NCBI RefSeq assembly: GCF_903914075.1
Contig: NZ_CAIWNQ010000001.1
Location: 767,469 to 831,468, forward strand
DNA from: Ruegeria sp. THAF57
GTDB taxonomy: Bacteria > Pseudomonadota > Alphaproteobacteria > Rhodobacterales > Rhodobacteraceae
Reading direction: 5' to 3'
DNA: 64,000 nt
Shown here: in pieces, positions 8,244 to 18,127 of the stretch
How positions within the stretch are numbered: the stretch's first letter is position 1
Layout of the letters: each line of letters begins with the position of its first letter
The notes under the pieces: generated by a model
What the model saw: only the letters and a program-made list of their open reading frames with translations
What the model was told of the DNA's origin: nothing
Database searches by the model: none
Program-made: the position numbers and the translations under genes

Positions 8244-9541
8244 CACTTGGCCCCCAATCGCTTGCGGTAGACGATGTCGATATAGACCGCCAGCACCAGA
8301 ACGCTGCCGACCACAATGTTTTGAAACGGCGCGTCAACGCCAACCATTGCCATACCCGATTGCAGCGCCTGCATGATCAATGCCCCAAGGATCGCGCCGT
8401 AAATGGTGCCGATACCACCGGACAACGCGGTCCCGCCGATAACAGCGGCCGCGATGACCCGTAGTTCGTCCAGCGTACCGATATCGTTGGAATGGTTAGC
8501 AAGGCGCGCCGAGGCGACCACAGCAGAAACGGCACACAAAAAGCCCATCAGCGCAAAAATCTTAACGGTCAGCAGCCGTGTATTGATGCCGGAAAGCTCT
8601 GCGGCGTCCGGGTTTCCACCGGTGGCAAAAATATAGCGTCCAAAACGGGTTTTCCGCGCAACGATTGTCAGGGTTACCGCGACGATGATCAGAATGAGGA
8701 CAGAAATTGGTATGCCGTACCCGACGACCAACCCCTCGGGCATTGTTTCGCCGCGTGCTTCGAACATTCGTTGCAGCCGGCGCGTCGGAATGGCGTAGCT
8801 ATTTACGATGTAAACGTACCCAAGGATGGCGAGTGCAATGATCCCGGCCAGAGTGGCCTCGGCCCAAACAGGTTTCACAGGGAAGCCATGTGCCGCTTTT
8901 GCACGTCGCCCGCTCCACAAAGCCCAGATCGCAATCGCTGTTGCGAACAAACCAAACAGCCAGCTTGTTGTGGTTCCCAGCGTTCCGTTGGTCCCGCCGA
9001 ACATCAGGAATGTACTGTCCAGCGGACCAATCGTCTGGCCACTAGTCAGATACCACGCCACGTTTCTCCAAACCAGAAATCCACCAAGCGTGACAATGAA
9101 TGCTGGTATCGTCAAATAACCAACCATCCAGCCGTGAAACGCACCAATCAGCGTGCCCACTAACAGCCCAACGACAATGGTGATCGCCCAGGTTGCAGGA
9201 TTGTTCAAACCCATCCCAAGTACCTGTGGCAATAGCTCGGTTTGCGTCATTGCCATCACCGCCGACGTTGTTGCCAGCAAGGCTCCGACCGACAAATCGA
9301 TGTGCCGCGTGACGATTATGAACACCATCCCGCACGCCATAATGGCGACCGAAACCGTCTGGATGGACAGGTTGAACAGATTCCGAGGCGTCAGGAACCG
9401 GCCATCCGTAAAGATGTTGAACCCGATGCACAGGATGACAAAAGCGCCGATCATTCCCAAAAGCCGCATATCCAGTTCCAACTGCTGGAACAGGCTGGGT
9501 TTCGCTTTTTCAGGTACCGGCTGAGACGAAGTTTCGGTCAT
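8243..9541 (-). CDS. xylH: Xylose ABC transporter permease
   Basis: A 432-residue integral membrane protein of the RbsC/XylH family. It has about ten or more hydrophobic segments; the family region [20 protein letters not shown] and the C-terminal [22 protein letters not shown] are clear. The length matches XylH (about 390-430) rather than the shorter RbsC. It lies between the binding protein (60 bp upstream) and the ATPase (stop/start overlap). The gene symbol rests on the clear xylose context. Confidence 0.9.
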   Translation of the reverse strand: MTETSSQPVPEKAKPSLFQQLELDMRLLGMIGAFVILCIGFNIFTDGRFLTPRNLFNLSIQTVSVAIMACGMVFIIVTRHIDLSVGALLATTSAVMAMTQTELLPQVLGMGLNNPATWAITIVVGLLVGTLIGAFHGWMVGYLTIPAFIVTLGGFLVWRNVAWYLTSGQTIGPLDSTFLMFGGTNGTLGTTTSWLFGLFATAIAIWALWSGRRAKAAHGFPVKPVWAEATLAGIIALAILGYVYIVNSYAIPTRRLQRMFEARGETMPEGLVVGYGIPISVLILIIVAVTLTIVARKTRFGRYIFATGGNPDAAELSGINTRLLTVKIFALMGFLCAVSAVVASARLANHSNDIGTLDELRVIAAAVIGGTALSGGIGTIYGAILGALIMQALQSGMAMVGVDAPFQNIVVGSVLVLAVYIDIVYRKRLGAK

Positions 9542-9601
9542 TTCCGATCTTTCATATTCAGCAATGGTCCCCGGCCCCGACAGGGCCAGGGACTTTGAAG
9601 C

Positions 9602-10621
9602 TTAGTTACAAGGGGCTGGTCCGTTTTCAACGCCCTGGCACAGGTCTTCCAACGGGATCCATCCGGCATCCACAACGACAGAAAGATTGTCCTTGGTGAT
9701 CGGAACAGGCGCAAGGAAGACCGAGCTCATTTCGGTGCCACCCGGTGATGTCCAACTGATTGCGCCTTCGACGTCAGCCGGGCTTGTCCCGCCCGTCAAA
9801 GCCACCGCGATCTCGCCAGCGGCCTTGCCAAGCTCACGGGCGTCTTTCCATACGGAAACGGTCTGAGTGCCCAGCGCGACACGGTTCAGCGCCGCGTGAT
9901 CACCATCCTGACCAGACACCGGAATGCCTTCCATGCCCTGCGCCGTCAAAGCAGCAACAACGCCGCCTGCGGTGCCGTCATTCGACGCAACCACTGCATC
10001 CACGTTGTTCTCGTTTGCAGTCAGGATTTGTTCCATGTTCCGCTGCGCATTCGCGGGCAGCCAGCCGTCCGTGTAGGCTTCTCCAACGATTACGATGTCA
10101 CCGCTGTCGACAGCCGCGCCGATAATCTCTTGCTGCCCACCCCGCAGGAAGTCAGCGTTCGGATCCGTAGGAGAGCCTTTGATCATCACGTAGTTGCCCT
10201 TGGGCATGGCCTCAAAAACAGCGCGGGCCTGCATTCTGCCGACTTCCACATTGTCAAAGGTCAGATAAAACGCACGGTCGTCTTCGATCAGGCGATCATA
10301 AGCTATGACCGGAATGCCTTCGTCTGCCGCAGCCTGAACAGCCGGTCCGATTGCCTGCGCGTCCTGCGCCAAAATGATAAGCGCGTCTACACCTTGGGCG
10401 ATCAGGCTTTCGATGTCTGAAAGCTGTTTTGCGGAAGACGACTGCGCGTCTGCCGAAATATACTCGGCACCTCCTGCTTCAAGCGCAGACTTGATGGCTG
10501 CTTCATCCGTTTTCCAACGCTCTTCCTGAAAGTTCGACCAGCTTACGCCGACCACTGGCTCTGCGAATGCGGTCGAAGCCAACAAAGTGGCCACAGCCGA
10601 AAAGCTGAGAATTCGTTTCAT
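9602..10621 (-). CDS. xylF: D-xylose ABC transporter substrate-binding protein
   Basis: 339 residues: a signal peptide ([20 protein letters not shown]) followed by a periplasmic binding protein of the XylF type ([17 protein letters not shown], then [37 protein letters not shown]). It captures xylose in the periplasm. A longer frame starts at 10651, but GGGAGGAAATC stands directly before the ATG at 10621, which also gives the proper signal peptide. First gene of the xylFH-ATPase-xylA operon, divergent from the ROK regulator. Confidence 0.94.
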   Translation of the reverse strand: MKRILSFSAVATLLASTAFAEPVVGVSWSNFQEERWKTDEAAIKSALEAGGAEYISADAQSSSAKQLSDIESLIAQGVDALIILAQDAQAIGPAVQAAADEGIPVIAYDRLIEDDRAFYLTFDNVEVGRMQARAVFEAMPKGNYVMIKGSPTDPNADFLRGGQQEIIGAAVDSGDIVIVGEAYTDGWLPANAQRNMEQILTANENNVDAVVASNDGTAGGVVAALTAQGMEGIPVSGQDGDHAALNRVALGTQTVSVWKDARELGKAAGEIAVALTGGTSPADVEGAISWTSPGGTEMSSVFLAPVPITKDNLSVVVDAGWIPLEDLCQGVENGPAPCN

Positions 10622-10686
10622 GATTTCCTCCCATTTGCGGAGCCATCGCATTTCGATTCGCGGCTCTCACGAATTTGAATACCATA

Positions 10687-10706
10687 TTTATTTCAGTCGG
10701 TAAAAT
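10687..10706. promoter_or_regulatory. Candidate XylR (ROK) operator in front of xylF
   Basis: TTTATTTCAGTCGGTAAAAT lies between the divergent xylF and ROK genes. It matches the site before xylB (17217-17236) at 16 of 20 positions, all four differences being transitions. It is a likely binding site of the adjacent ROK repressor, controlling both transport/isomerase and kinase operons. Confidence 0.65.
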
Positions 10707-10772
10707 ATTTAGTCTATTAGAAGCGGTGAAATCCAAATAGATTGGGGACAAGACCAGATTCGCGAGGCCCAG

Positions 10773-11990
10773 ATGCTGAAAAGCAAAGCTTCTCAAAATG
10801 CCGCGGACCAGCGGAACATTACCCGCCTGCGGGTGCTGGAACATATCCGTACAAGGGGCTCGATTTCACGGATAGATATCGCCAGCGCATTGCAGACCAG
10901 CCCGGCGACGGTCACCGCCGCCACGGCCGACCTCATTTCTGCGGGGCTGATCAAAGAGATCCAAACCGAACAACAATCCAAATCTGCCAAAAGGGGGCGA
11001 CCCAGAGTCCTGCTTCAGTTGAATGGCGGCTCATACCTTGTTGCGGGCCTTAAGGTGGCGCGCCACGTGATCTCGGTCATCCTTGTGGATTTCGAAGGCA
11101 ACGAGGTCACATCATACAAACATCCGCTGGACGACGCCCGAATGACCCCAACCGCTTTTGTGGGGACCATTCGCGAAGCCATGGATCAGGCGTGTGCGCA
11201 GATCGACGAAACCATCGACACCCTGTCCGGCGTGTCGATTGGGATTGCCGGTCTGGTGGATGCAGAACGGAACTTTGTACACTGGTCCTCTTCCCTGACC
11301 GAAAGAAACGTCGATTTCAGTCAATTTCTGGAATCAGAGCTGCCCTGCCCCGCCTTTATTGAAAACGACGCCAATCTGGTGGCAAAGGCGGAACAACTTT
11401 TTGGATTGGGTAAGGGGTTAAAGAACTTTCTTGTCGTCACGATCGAACACGGCGTTGGGCTTGGGATTGTGCTGGACGGCAAGCTGTATCGCGGGGAACG
11501 AGGCTGCGGAGCAGAGTTTGGTCATACAAAAGTTCAACTAGACGGCGCGCTGTGCCAATGCGGCCAGCGGGGCTGCCTTGAGGCCTATGTCGGTGACTAT
11601 GCGCTGATCCGGGAAGCAACCGTTGCCGATCAAAGCACTGGAACTGAAACCGTAACGGAAATCCACAAAAACGCGCGTTCCGGAGACGAACGGGCCAAGT
11701 CCGTTCTGGCCCGCGCGGGACAGATGTTTGGTTTGGGGATATCCAACCTGATCAACCTGTTTGACCCGGAACGCATTATTTTGTCAGGCGCTCAGATGGA
11801 CTTGGAACACTTGTATTCCGAAGAGGTGATGACCCGAATTCGCAGTGGCGTGGTGAATGTCGATACCCCCTTGCCGGAAATCAAAGTCCATCACTGGGGC
11901 GACCTGATGTGGGCCAAGGGCGCTGCGGCTTACGGGATTGAGCAGGTCTCGATCCTGAAGGTGAAGGAACTGGCGACACATGCGTCCTGA
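10773..11990 (+). CDS. ROK family transcriptional regulator (XylR-like)
   Basis: 405 residues. A winged helix-turn-helix occupies about residues 17-70 (RLRVLEHIRTRGSISRIDIASAL), followed by a ROK sugar-kinase-like domain. That domain has the motif CQCGQRGCLEAY (zinc-binding Cys cluster) at about 264-275 and GVGLGIVLDGKLYRGERGCGAEFGH before it. It is divergent from xylF and near xylB, so it is the probable xylose-responsive repressor of the cluster. The start is the ATG with GAGG 5 bp upstream. Confidence 0.92.
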   Translation: MLKSKASQNAADQRNITRLRVLEHIRTRGSISRIDIASALQTSPATVTAATADLISAGLIKEIQTEQQSKSAKRGRPRVLLQLNGGSYLVAGLKVARHVISVILVDFEGNEVTSYKHPLDDARMTPTAFVGTIREAMDQACAQIDETIDTLSGVSIGIAGLVDAERNFVHWSSSLTERNVDFSQFLESELPCPAFIENDANLVAKAEQLFGLGKGLKNFLVVTIEHGVGLGIVLDGKLYRGERGCGAEFGHTKVQLDGALCQCGQRGCLEAYVGDYALIREATVADQSTGTETVTEIHKNARSGDERAKSVLARAGQMFGLGISNLINLFDPERIILSGAQMDLEHLYSEEVMTRIRSGVVNVDTPLPEIKVHHWGDLMWAKGAAAYGIEQVSILKVKELATHAS

Positions 11991-13491
11991 GCTTTGCATC
12001 CTGTTCGTTTTCGCATCTGCGTCCACGGTAGAAGCCCAAGCTCTGCAATTCCAGAAAATTGACATTGGCACCCATACCTATGACGGAGGATGGGAGCACT
12101 TTGTGGGCGGCGGGGTCGCCGTTTTCGATTGCGACGGGGACGGGCTGCCCGAGCTTTTTGCCGCGGGCGGGACCAGTCCTGCCCAACTGTTTAGGAACAC
12201 ATCGCACGACAGCGTTTCGTTTCGTGCCGATACGCCCAAGCAATTGTCACTAACCGGTGTAACCGGGGCTTACCCGTTGGATGTCGACAATGACGGCATT
12301 CTGGATCTGGCCGTTTTACGCGTTGGCCCTGATCTGCTTTTGAAGGGCGAAACCGATTGCAATTTCCGCCCTTTCGACACCCTTGGTTTCCGGTCAGAGG
12401 ACCATTGGACAACCGGGTTCTCTGCCACTTGGGAAGTTGATCAGACCCTACCAACACTGGCCTTTGGAACCTATGTTGATCGCCGGAATCCCGATGGCCC
12501 GTTTGAGGCTTGCGGACCGACAGTCCTATACCGGCCCAACGGCGGCAGCTATCAGCCACCAGAATATCTCGAGCCGGGTTATTGCGCGCTGTCGGTCCTG
12601 TTTTCGGACTGGTCCCGCTCCGGACAAGCGGATTTGCGGGTCAGTAACGATCGCCATTACTATGTGCGCGGCGGGCAAGAGCAGTTATGGGCTATGGAGG
12701 CCACCCCACGCACTTATTCGCAAAAAGACGGATGGTTGCCATATTCGATCTGGGGTATGGGTATCGCTTCGCGGGATCTGACAGGCGATGGCTTTCCCGA
12801 GGTTTACCTGACTTCGATGGGCGATCAGAAATTGCAGATCTTCGACCCCAAAGCTGGCGGCCCTACATGGCGTGACGCCACTTACGCCAAGGGCACAACC
12901 GCCCACAGGCCACACACTGGAGGCGACGGTCGCCCATCGACCGGATGGCATGCACAATTTGGCGACGTCAATAACGACGGTCTGGACGACATCTTCGTCG
13001 CCAAGGGAAATGTCGAACAGATGCCGGACGCGGCGCTGAATGACCCCAACAACCTGCTGTTACAACAGCAGAATGGTCAATTCCAGGAAGCTTCGGCCGA
13101 GGCCGGCATTGCTTCTATGGCCAAGTCGCGCGGTGCGGCATTGGCTGACTTCAACAATGATGGCTGGCTTGATCTGGTGGTGGTTAACCGGGGCTCGGAA
13201 CTTGAGGTCTATCAAAACCACCCTCACACCGGGAATTGGGTGCTGACGGACATAGCGCAGGATCGGCCAAACCGCTTCGCCGTCGGTGGCTTCATCGAGA
13301 TAAAGACTGCGGCGGGTATGCAGACCCGGGAAATCACCATCGGCGGAGGGCACGCCAGCGGCATCGCGGGTCTACATCATTTTGGGCTGGCGGATGCGAA
13401 GACGACCGAAGTTCGGGTCATTTGGCCCGATGGCGAAGCGGGGGATTGGCAGGAGTACCACCCCAATCAGATCATTCGAATTGAACGATGA
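11980..13491 (+). CDS. Secreted FG-GAP/VCBS repeat protein with ASPIC/UnbV C-terminal domain
   Basis: 503 residues with a predicted signal peptide (MRPELCILFVFASASTVEAQA). Several Asp-rich Ca-binding-like repeats of a beta-propeller follow: DCDGDGLPE, DVDNDGILD, DLTGDGFPE, DVNNDGLDD and DFNNDGWLD. The C-terminal 90 residues fit the ASPIC/UnbV domain (GGFIEIKTAAG, then VRVIWPDGEAGDWQEY). It overlaps the ROK gene by 11 bp and ends exactly where the convergent peroxidase gene ends. The function is unknown; such proteins are exported and may bind carbohydrate or protein partners. Its linkage to xylose genes suggests an extracytoplasmic role with the peroxidase. Confidence 0.85.
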   Translation: MRPELCILFVFASASTVEAQALQFQKIDIGTHTYDGGWEHFVGGGVAVFDCDGDGLPELFAAGGTSPAQLFRNTSHDSVSFRADTPKQLSLTGVTGAYPLDVDNDGILDLAVLRVGPDLLLKGETDCNFRPFDTLGFRSEDHWTTGFSATWEVDQTLPTLAFGTYVDRRNPDGPFEACGPTVLYRPNGGSYQPPEYLEPGYCALSVLFSDWSRSGQADLRVSNDRHYYVRGGQEQLWAMEATPRTYSQKDGWLPYSIWGMGIASRDLTGDGFPEVYLTSMGDQKLQIFDPKAGGPTWRDATYAKGTTAHRPHTGGDGRPSTGWHAQFGDVNNDGLDDIFVAKGNVEQMPDAALNDPNNLLLQQQNGQFQEASAEAGIASMAKSRGAALADFNNDGWLDLVVVNRGSELEVYQNHPHTGNWVLTDIAQDRPNRFAVGGFIEIKTAAGMQTREITIGGGHASGIAGLHHFGLADAKTTEVRVIWPDGEAGDWQEYHPNQIIRIER

Positions 13492-14793
13492 TCATTGATC
13501 GACATGCAACCCACTTGGAACCTTTTCCGGAACACCAAGACGCTCCGCAGGATCTTCCAGACTACCCAAAAAGCTCAGAAGGGCGCTGATCTCTTGATCC
13601 GTCAGGCTTATCTTCGGCAGGTCGCTGCTTTTGGCAATCGCATCCATAATCTCTGGGTCGGATAACGCCTGATGATCCTTTGCACCTGCAAAGTCAGGCA
13701 GCACCGCCAGCTCCAAGGAATACGTGCGCAATGAGCCTTCTGGGTCGAGATGATGACGCACCACATCTTCAAGCTGCGCGTAGCCGCCGTTATGCCCGTA
13801 TGGGGCCGTCAGCGTTACATTGCGCAACGAAGGCGTGCGAAACGCAAATGCATCCTCTGCGTCACCGGTCACACGCAGGCGCCCATCATCCCGGACATGG
13901 CTTTCAAACCTTGCTGCTTTTCCGGGCCCTATCTGCGGCATCGCGATAGAGTGAAACTTGTGGTCCGTTTGAAACCAGCCCGAATGACAGGTGCTGCACC
14001 CTGCTTTCCCATAGAACAGTTGCATCCCGCGCGCTGCGTCTTCCGGCAGTTCGGCCTCCCCACGCATCGCAAGGTCAAACGGGCTATTGTCGGCGCGCCA
14101 TTCGAAGGCAATGAAATCGGCAATTACATTCGCAATAGCAGAAAAGGTGATCGCATCCCCTGGTGCGACCAAGGAAAATCGCTGTTCGTATTCCGGGATG
14201 GCCGCGACACGAGCGGCAATCAGATCCCACGCCCCGCCTTCCTGCGTAAGCAGCCCAAGGCGCACAGCTTTGCTGACGTCATTCTCGGAATAATGGCCTG
14301 CCATCTCATCAGGGGACAGCACTGGAAACATTGCCTGAGCAGCCAGAGCGGAATTGAAACCTGATCGCATATGCGTGCCCAGCGGCGTCCTGATACCGTT
14401 CTCGCGTGTCGGATCAGTTTCAAGACGGCCATCGTGAAAGAATGTTGTGAACTCGGTCGCGCCAAGATTCCAAAGACCCGGCGAATTGCGCGGGATTCGT
14501 TGTTCTGGCGGGTTTTCCACATCGAATTTCCGCTTTTCCCCCAAACCCGCGCCACCCTCACCGATCCCCAGCGAAAGCCCATCGGACGTGCCGAGTTTGG
14601 GATGATGACAGGTTGCGCAGCTAATGTTCTTGTTCCCCGACAAGATCGGATCGTAGAAAAGCAGTCGCCCAAGCTCGACCTTACTCAGATCAGGCTCAAC
14701 AAACACTGGTTTTGGCCCGAGGACCTGAGCCGCTGCCGACGTGGTGGACACGATCACCAAGCCGAAAGCAACAATCGGTGCAACGAACCTCAT
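13492..14793 (-). CDS. Di-heme cytochrome c peroxidase / MauG-family protein
   Basis: 433 residues with signal peptide (cleavage near AAAQ, residue 22) and two heme-binding CxxCH motifs: CATCH at 59-63 and CSTCH at 266-270. This is the layout of the bacterial CcpA/MauG family of periplasmic di-heme enzymes. It may reduce peroxide or oxidise a protein or small substrate. It is the third gene of the operon xylB-galM-this, with a 4-bp overlap with the epimerase gene, and it abuts the convergent FG-GAP gene. A peroxidase in a xylose operon is unusual. Confidence 0.9.
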   Translation of the reverse strand: MRFVAPIVAFGLVIVSTTSAAAQVLGPKPVFVEPDLSKVELGRLLFYDPILSGNKNISCATCHHPKLGTSDGLSLGIGEGGAGLGEKRKFDVENPPEQRIPRNSPGLWNLGATEFTTFFHDGRLETDPTRENGIRTPLGTHMRSGFNSALAAQAMFPVLSPDEMAGHYSENDVSKAVRLGLLTQEGGAWDLIAARVAAIPEYEQRFSLVAPGDAITFSAIANVIADFIAFEWRADNSPFDLAMRGEAELPEDAARGMQLFYGKAGCSTCHSGWFQTDHKFHSIAMPQIGPGKAARFESHVRDDGRLRVTGDAEDAFAFRTPSLRNVTLTAPYGHNGGYAQLEDVVRHHLDPEGSLRTYSLELAVLPDFAGAKDHQALSDPEIMDAIAKSSDLPKISLTDQEISALLSFLGSLEDPAERLGVPEKVPSGLHVDQ

Positions 14794-15746
14794 GCTTCAT
14801 CACCCTCGCAAATCTCAAGTATCAATGTCTGCGCGTATGGCGCTTCGGGAGAGCATATGATCGACGGAAATTCAGGGATGTTAAGCGCGTTGGGATAACC
14901 CGACGGCTCGATGCACACGCCAGCGTTTTTGCGGAAAGGTTCCGAAAGATGAGCCCCCGAGTAAACCTGCGCCCCCGCCTGATCGGACCAAACAGATAGT
15001 TTCAAACCGTTAGGCGCTGTAAGGTCAGCGACCGGAAGCCCATTCTCTCGTGCTGGGTCGAAAACGAAGTAGTTGTCCAAATCCGTCAAAGTAGCGCTGA
15101 TCGCCTTGGGTTCGGAGAAATCCATCCCGCCTTTCCTCGCGTCGTCCAATTTGCCCGAGGGAATCCCCTGATTGTCTAGTTCGAGAACGCGGTGAGAGGC
15201 CAGCCGCAGACTATGCCCGGAAATGCCCGTCGCGCTACCCAGGCAATAGTAGTTGTGCTGCGCTATACTTATGGGGGTCGGTCGATCAGGCTGCGCTGAA
15301 ATCGAATAGATCAGACGCGGGTTCTCCAGCTTTACGCGCACCTCAAATCTGACTTCTCCCGGGAAACCGCTGGCACCCTCTGGGGATGTGTGGCGCAACA
15401 CGGCCTCGTTTGCCGCTGTTTTCTCAAGGGCCCAATTCTGATGCGAGAGGCCAGCCCATCCACCGTGCAAGGAATTCCGACCCTCGTTTGCGTCCAGTTC
15501 ATAACGGACGTTTTCCATGTCAAAGCGCGCGTTTCCGATCCGATTGGCGACACGACCGACGATTGCACCCATATAGCTTTTGTCGGTGACGTAGTCCTGC
15601 GGACTTTCGTATCCAAGGATCATTGGCAAACCCTTGTACCACCACCCCTGCGTTGTCGCCCCGTAGCTGAGCAGCGACACCCGCATGTCGCCATCATTCA
15701 GAACGGTCGCTTCGATCCGAGGGGGTATGTCCCGCCTTACGCTCAT
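14790..15746 (-). CDS. Aldose 1-epimerase (mutarotase)
   Basis: 318 residues of the GalM family. It interconverts alpha and beta anomers of the sugar before isomerisation. Family segments are visible: GYESPQDYVTDKSYMGAIVGRVANRI, NSLHGGWAGLSHQNW (substrate His region), AQHNYYCLG and C-terminal CIEPSGYPNA with the catalytic Glu. It overlaps xylB and the peroxidase gene by 4 bp each, so all three are one transcript. It probably acts on xylose in this locus. Confidence 0.9.
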   Translation of the reverse strand: MSVRRDIPPRIEATVLNDGDMRVSLLSYGATTQGWWYKGLPMILGYESPQDYVTDKSYMGAIVGRVANRIGNARFDMENVRYELDANEGRNSLHGGWAGLSHQNWALEKTAANEAVLRHTSPEGASGFPGEVRFEVRVKLENPRLIYSISAQPDRPTPISIAQHNYYCLGSATGISGHSLRLASHRVLELDNQGIPSGKLDDARKGGMDFSEPKAISATLTDLDNYFVFDPARENGLPVADLTAPNGLKLSVWSDQAGAQVYSGAHLSEPFRKNAGVCIEPSGYPNALNIPEFPSIICSPEAPYAQTLILEICEGDEA

Positions 15747-17200
15747 CTTTTCGCAAAAGGTGCCAAGGCTGAATAGTATTGCCGGTACCGCTGGTATTCA
15801 CTTTCGAACGCATCGACCAAATCTTCACAAGGTTCGATGACCCTGTCGATTTTGGGTGCCATCATCACCGTGTCCGGGTCTGCGTCGTTGACGGCGCACA
15901 TAGCCAGACGAGCGGCACCGATAGCAGCCCCAAATTCGCTGCCCCGTGGCAAGGTAAGAGGCGTCTTGAGAACGGTGGCCAGATTTTTCAACCAATAGAG
16001 GGAGCGCGCACCGCCGCCAACAGCCATAAGGGTCGTTGGTTTGGTTCCGGTTTTCTTGAGGGCCTCCAGACAATCCCGCATTGCAAAGGCGACGCCTTCC
16101 ATGACGGCCCGCGTCAAGTCCGCAGTGCCGGAGGAAATATCGACACCCAGGAATGCCCCTCGGATCGCACTGTCATTATGCGGCGTCCGCTCACCTGAAA
16201 GATAGGGCAGAAACGTGATCTCTGATGGGCCATCCAGATCGTCCGGCAGCGAGGCGACTAGGTCCTCAACGGGCTGGCTAAGGTTACGAGAAAGCCAGTT
16301 CAAGCTGTTCGTCGCAGACAGGATGACACCCATCTGAATCCACCTGTCCGGAACGGAATGACAAAAACAATGTACCGCCGTTTCTGGCGCTGGCGCGTAC
16401 TTGTCCCTGGACACCAGCAGCACACCTGAGGTTCCAAGCGACAAGAAGCCAGCCCCGTCGCTGATACTGCCTATCCCGCAGGCAGCAGCGGCGTTGTCCC
16501 CTGCTCCGCCTGCAACTACGACCGGCCCGGACACTCCCCATTCTTGCAGCAGTTCGGGCCGCAATTCCCCGCCCGGTTCACTGCCTTGAACAAGCCGGGG
16601 CATTTGTTTGATGCTCATATGGCCTTGTTCCAAGGCGGTTTCTGACCATCGCCTCTCCCCGACGTCCAACCATGACGTTCCCGCGCTGTCAGACATGTCG
16701 CTGACGTAATCCCCAGTCAGCCAGAGCCGCAAATAGTCTTTCGGCAGCAAGACCTTGGCAATCGTGGCAAACAGGTCAGGCTCATTTGCGCGGACCCATT
16801 CCAACTTGGGGGCTGTAAACCCCGGGAAAACGATGTTGCCAGAACTTGAACGCATTCCCGGCAGTTGATCAAGCCTCTGCGCCTCTTTCGAGGCCCGCGT
16901 GTCGTTCCACAGAATGCAAGGCCGCAGTACGTTGTCTTCGGCATCCAAAAGGGTCGCACCATGCATGTGCCCGCTCAGGCCAATGCCGCGCAGCGCGGTG
17001 AACGCGGTTCCGTGCGCAGACCGAAGCTGACCGACAACGTCCTTACATGCCTCCACCCAATCCAGAGGCGACTGCTCAGACCATCCCGGCTTTGGCGAAG
17101 ACGTTGTGATATTGGACTCGGCACTGCCTGCGACGGACCCTGTGTCGTCAACAAGAATCCCTCTAAGACCGGATGTTCCCAAGTCCAATCCGAGATACAT
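15743..17200 (-). CDS. xylB: Xylulokinase
   Basis: 485 residues of the FGGY kinase family: MYLGLDLGTSGLRG at the N-terminus, SGHMHGATLLD, GGAGDNAAAA with the catalytic Asp region, and SATNSLNWLSRNL. It phosphorylates D-xylulose to D-xylulose 5-phosphate for the pentose phosphate pathway. A longer frame from 17260 would run over the operator-like site at 17217-17236. The ATG at 17200 has a GTGAGG ribosome-binding site and gives the normal family N-terminus. First gene of xylB-galM-peroxidase. Confidence 0.95.
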   Translation of the reverse strand: MYLGLDLGTSGLRGILVDDTGSVAGSAESNITTSSPKPGWSEQSPLDWVEACKDVVGQLRSAHGTAFTALRGIGLSGHMHGATLLDAEDNVLRPCILWNDTRASKEAQRLDQLPGMRSSSGNIVFPGFTAPKLEWVRANEPDLFATIAKVLLPKDYLRLWLTGDYVSDMSDSAGTSWLDVGERRWSETALEQGHMSIKQMPRLVQGSEPGGELRPELLQEWGVSGPVVVAGGAGDNAAAACGIGSISDGAGFLSLGTSGVLLVSRDKYAPAPETAVHCFCHSVPDRWIQMGVILSATNSLNWLSRNLSQPVEDLVASLPDDLDGPSEITFLPYLSGERTPHNDSAIRGAFLGVDISSGTADLTRAVMEGVAFAMRDCLEALKKTGTKPTTLMAVGGGARSLYWLKNLATVLKTPLTLPRGSEFGAAIGAARLAMCAVNDADPDTVMMAPKIDRVIEPCEDLVDAFESEYQRYRQYYSALAPFAKR

Positions 17201-17216
17201 TTTTAACCTCACACAT

Positions 17217-17236
17217 TTTATTTTAGCTGATAAAAT
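17217..17236. promoter_or_regulatory. Candidate XylR (ROK) operator in front of xylB
   Basis: TTTATTTTAGCTGATAAAAT stands 17 bp upstream of the xylB start. Its core TTTTAGCTGATAAAA is an imperfect palindrome. It matches the site before xylF at 16 of 20 positions. Confidence 0.65.
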
Positions 17237-17512
17237 TAATATCAAAGCAGATTTTGTCAACAGACGTTTAAGCCCAATTGACCTCCCATAGCGACAAACC
17301 CACGCCAGATCAGCAAGTGGATAGTTAGCGGCAGGAAACGGTTTTGCCGGGTTGAACGGCCCTCATGTCCACCATCACAGACTGAAGCTTCCGTTGACTT
17401 GTCTACACGCAATAGTTGCGTTAGCCTGAATCTCCCAAAGCAGTTACTGGATGAGGCCAGAGCAGGCCCATTGCATAGGGTTAAGTTGTAAACGATCACG
17501 CGGAGCAAGAGA

Positions 17513-17806
17513 GTGGCCGATACTGAATGCAACTATCAACAAATCGCCTCAGTCGAAGACGTCAAATCTGCCCTAGAAGGGGCGCAGTGCCAGCACTGTG
17601 GCATCACCACAAATGAGCTCATGTCACGCGGAGAGGTGCTTGAGATTTGCGGTGAGGAATATTGCTCTGACATCTCAACGGGACTGAAGCTGTTCACCAC
17701 GATTGCTGTGTGCCCAAGCTGTCATGGGCGATTTCATCAGGACGCCGATAACATGCACAACCCCTGCCAAATAAAGGCTCGTTGGAGTCGAGAGGGCCTC
17801 GCGTAG
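17513..17806 (+). CDS. Cys-rich small protein, putative HNH-like/zinc-ribbon (97 aa)
   Basis: Starts at a GTG with GGAG 9 bp upstream. It contains two CxxC pairs (C26/C29 in CQHCG, C67/C70 in CPSCHGRFH) and further His residues at 71 and 75. The pattern CPSCHGRFHQDADNMHNP resembles the second half of HNH-type zinc-binding modules, but the central catalytic HH/N residues cannot be assigned with confidence. No neighbour suggests a function. It stands alone between the xylose locus and a cyclase gene. Confidence 0.55.
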   Translation: MADTECNYQQIASVEDVKSALEGAQCQHCGITTNELMSRGEVLEICGEEYCSDISTGLKLFTTIAVCPSCHGRFHQDADNMHNPCQIKARWSREGLA

Positions 17807-18127
17807 TAAGGTGCCGGGTGGCGGCAGCCTCTCTCTATAACATCTACTTCCCAGATCAGACGTTGGCATGGGGCTGATTGAATGATCGCTTCACCAATTG
17901 GAACGGGCCTTGAAAATTTACCCTGTTAGCGCGGATGAGACTAAGCTTTTACTCCCTCACGCTGATTAGCTTTCATTTTCAACGACGGATCGTGAGTATC
18001 GACTGAATTCTTCCTTGATACCCTGCGCGCACCTCGGCAGCATATTTGAGCCAAATCTCTGATAGGGTGGAATGCAGATAAGGGAACCACTTCTCTGCAC
18101 GCTTCGCCAAAGTAGGGAGTTTCAATC
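17807..18127. other. Non-coding spacer
   Basis: I see no credible gene, repeat or RNA here. A 64-codon minus-strand frame at 17941-18135 runs into the cyclase promoter and start and has no family resemblance. Confidence 0.4.

Noticed and set aside
8180..9598. Large plus-strand frames opposite the xylH and ATPase genes.
   Set aside because: Shadows of the minus-strand transporter genes; low-complexity, Arg/His/Pro-rich translations.
14371..14898. Plus-strand frames opposite the di-heme peroxidase and epimerase.
   Set aside because: Antisense shadows; the minus strand has signal peptide, two CxxCH motifs and overlaps.
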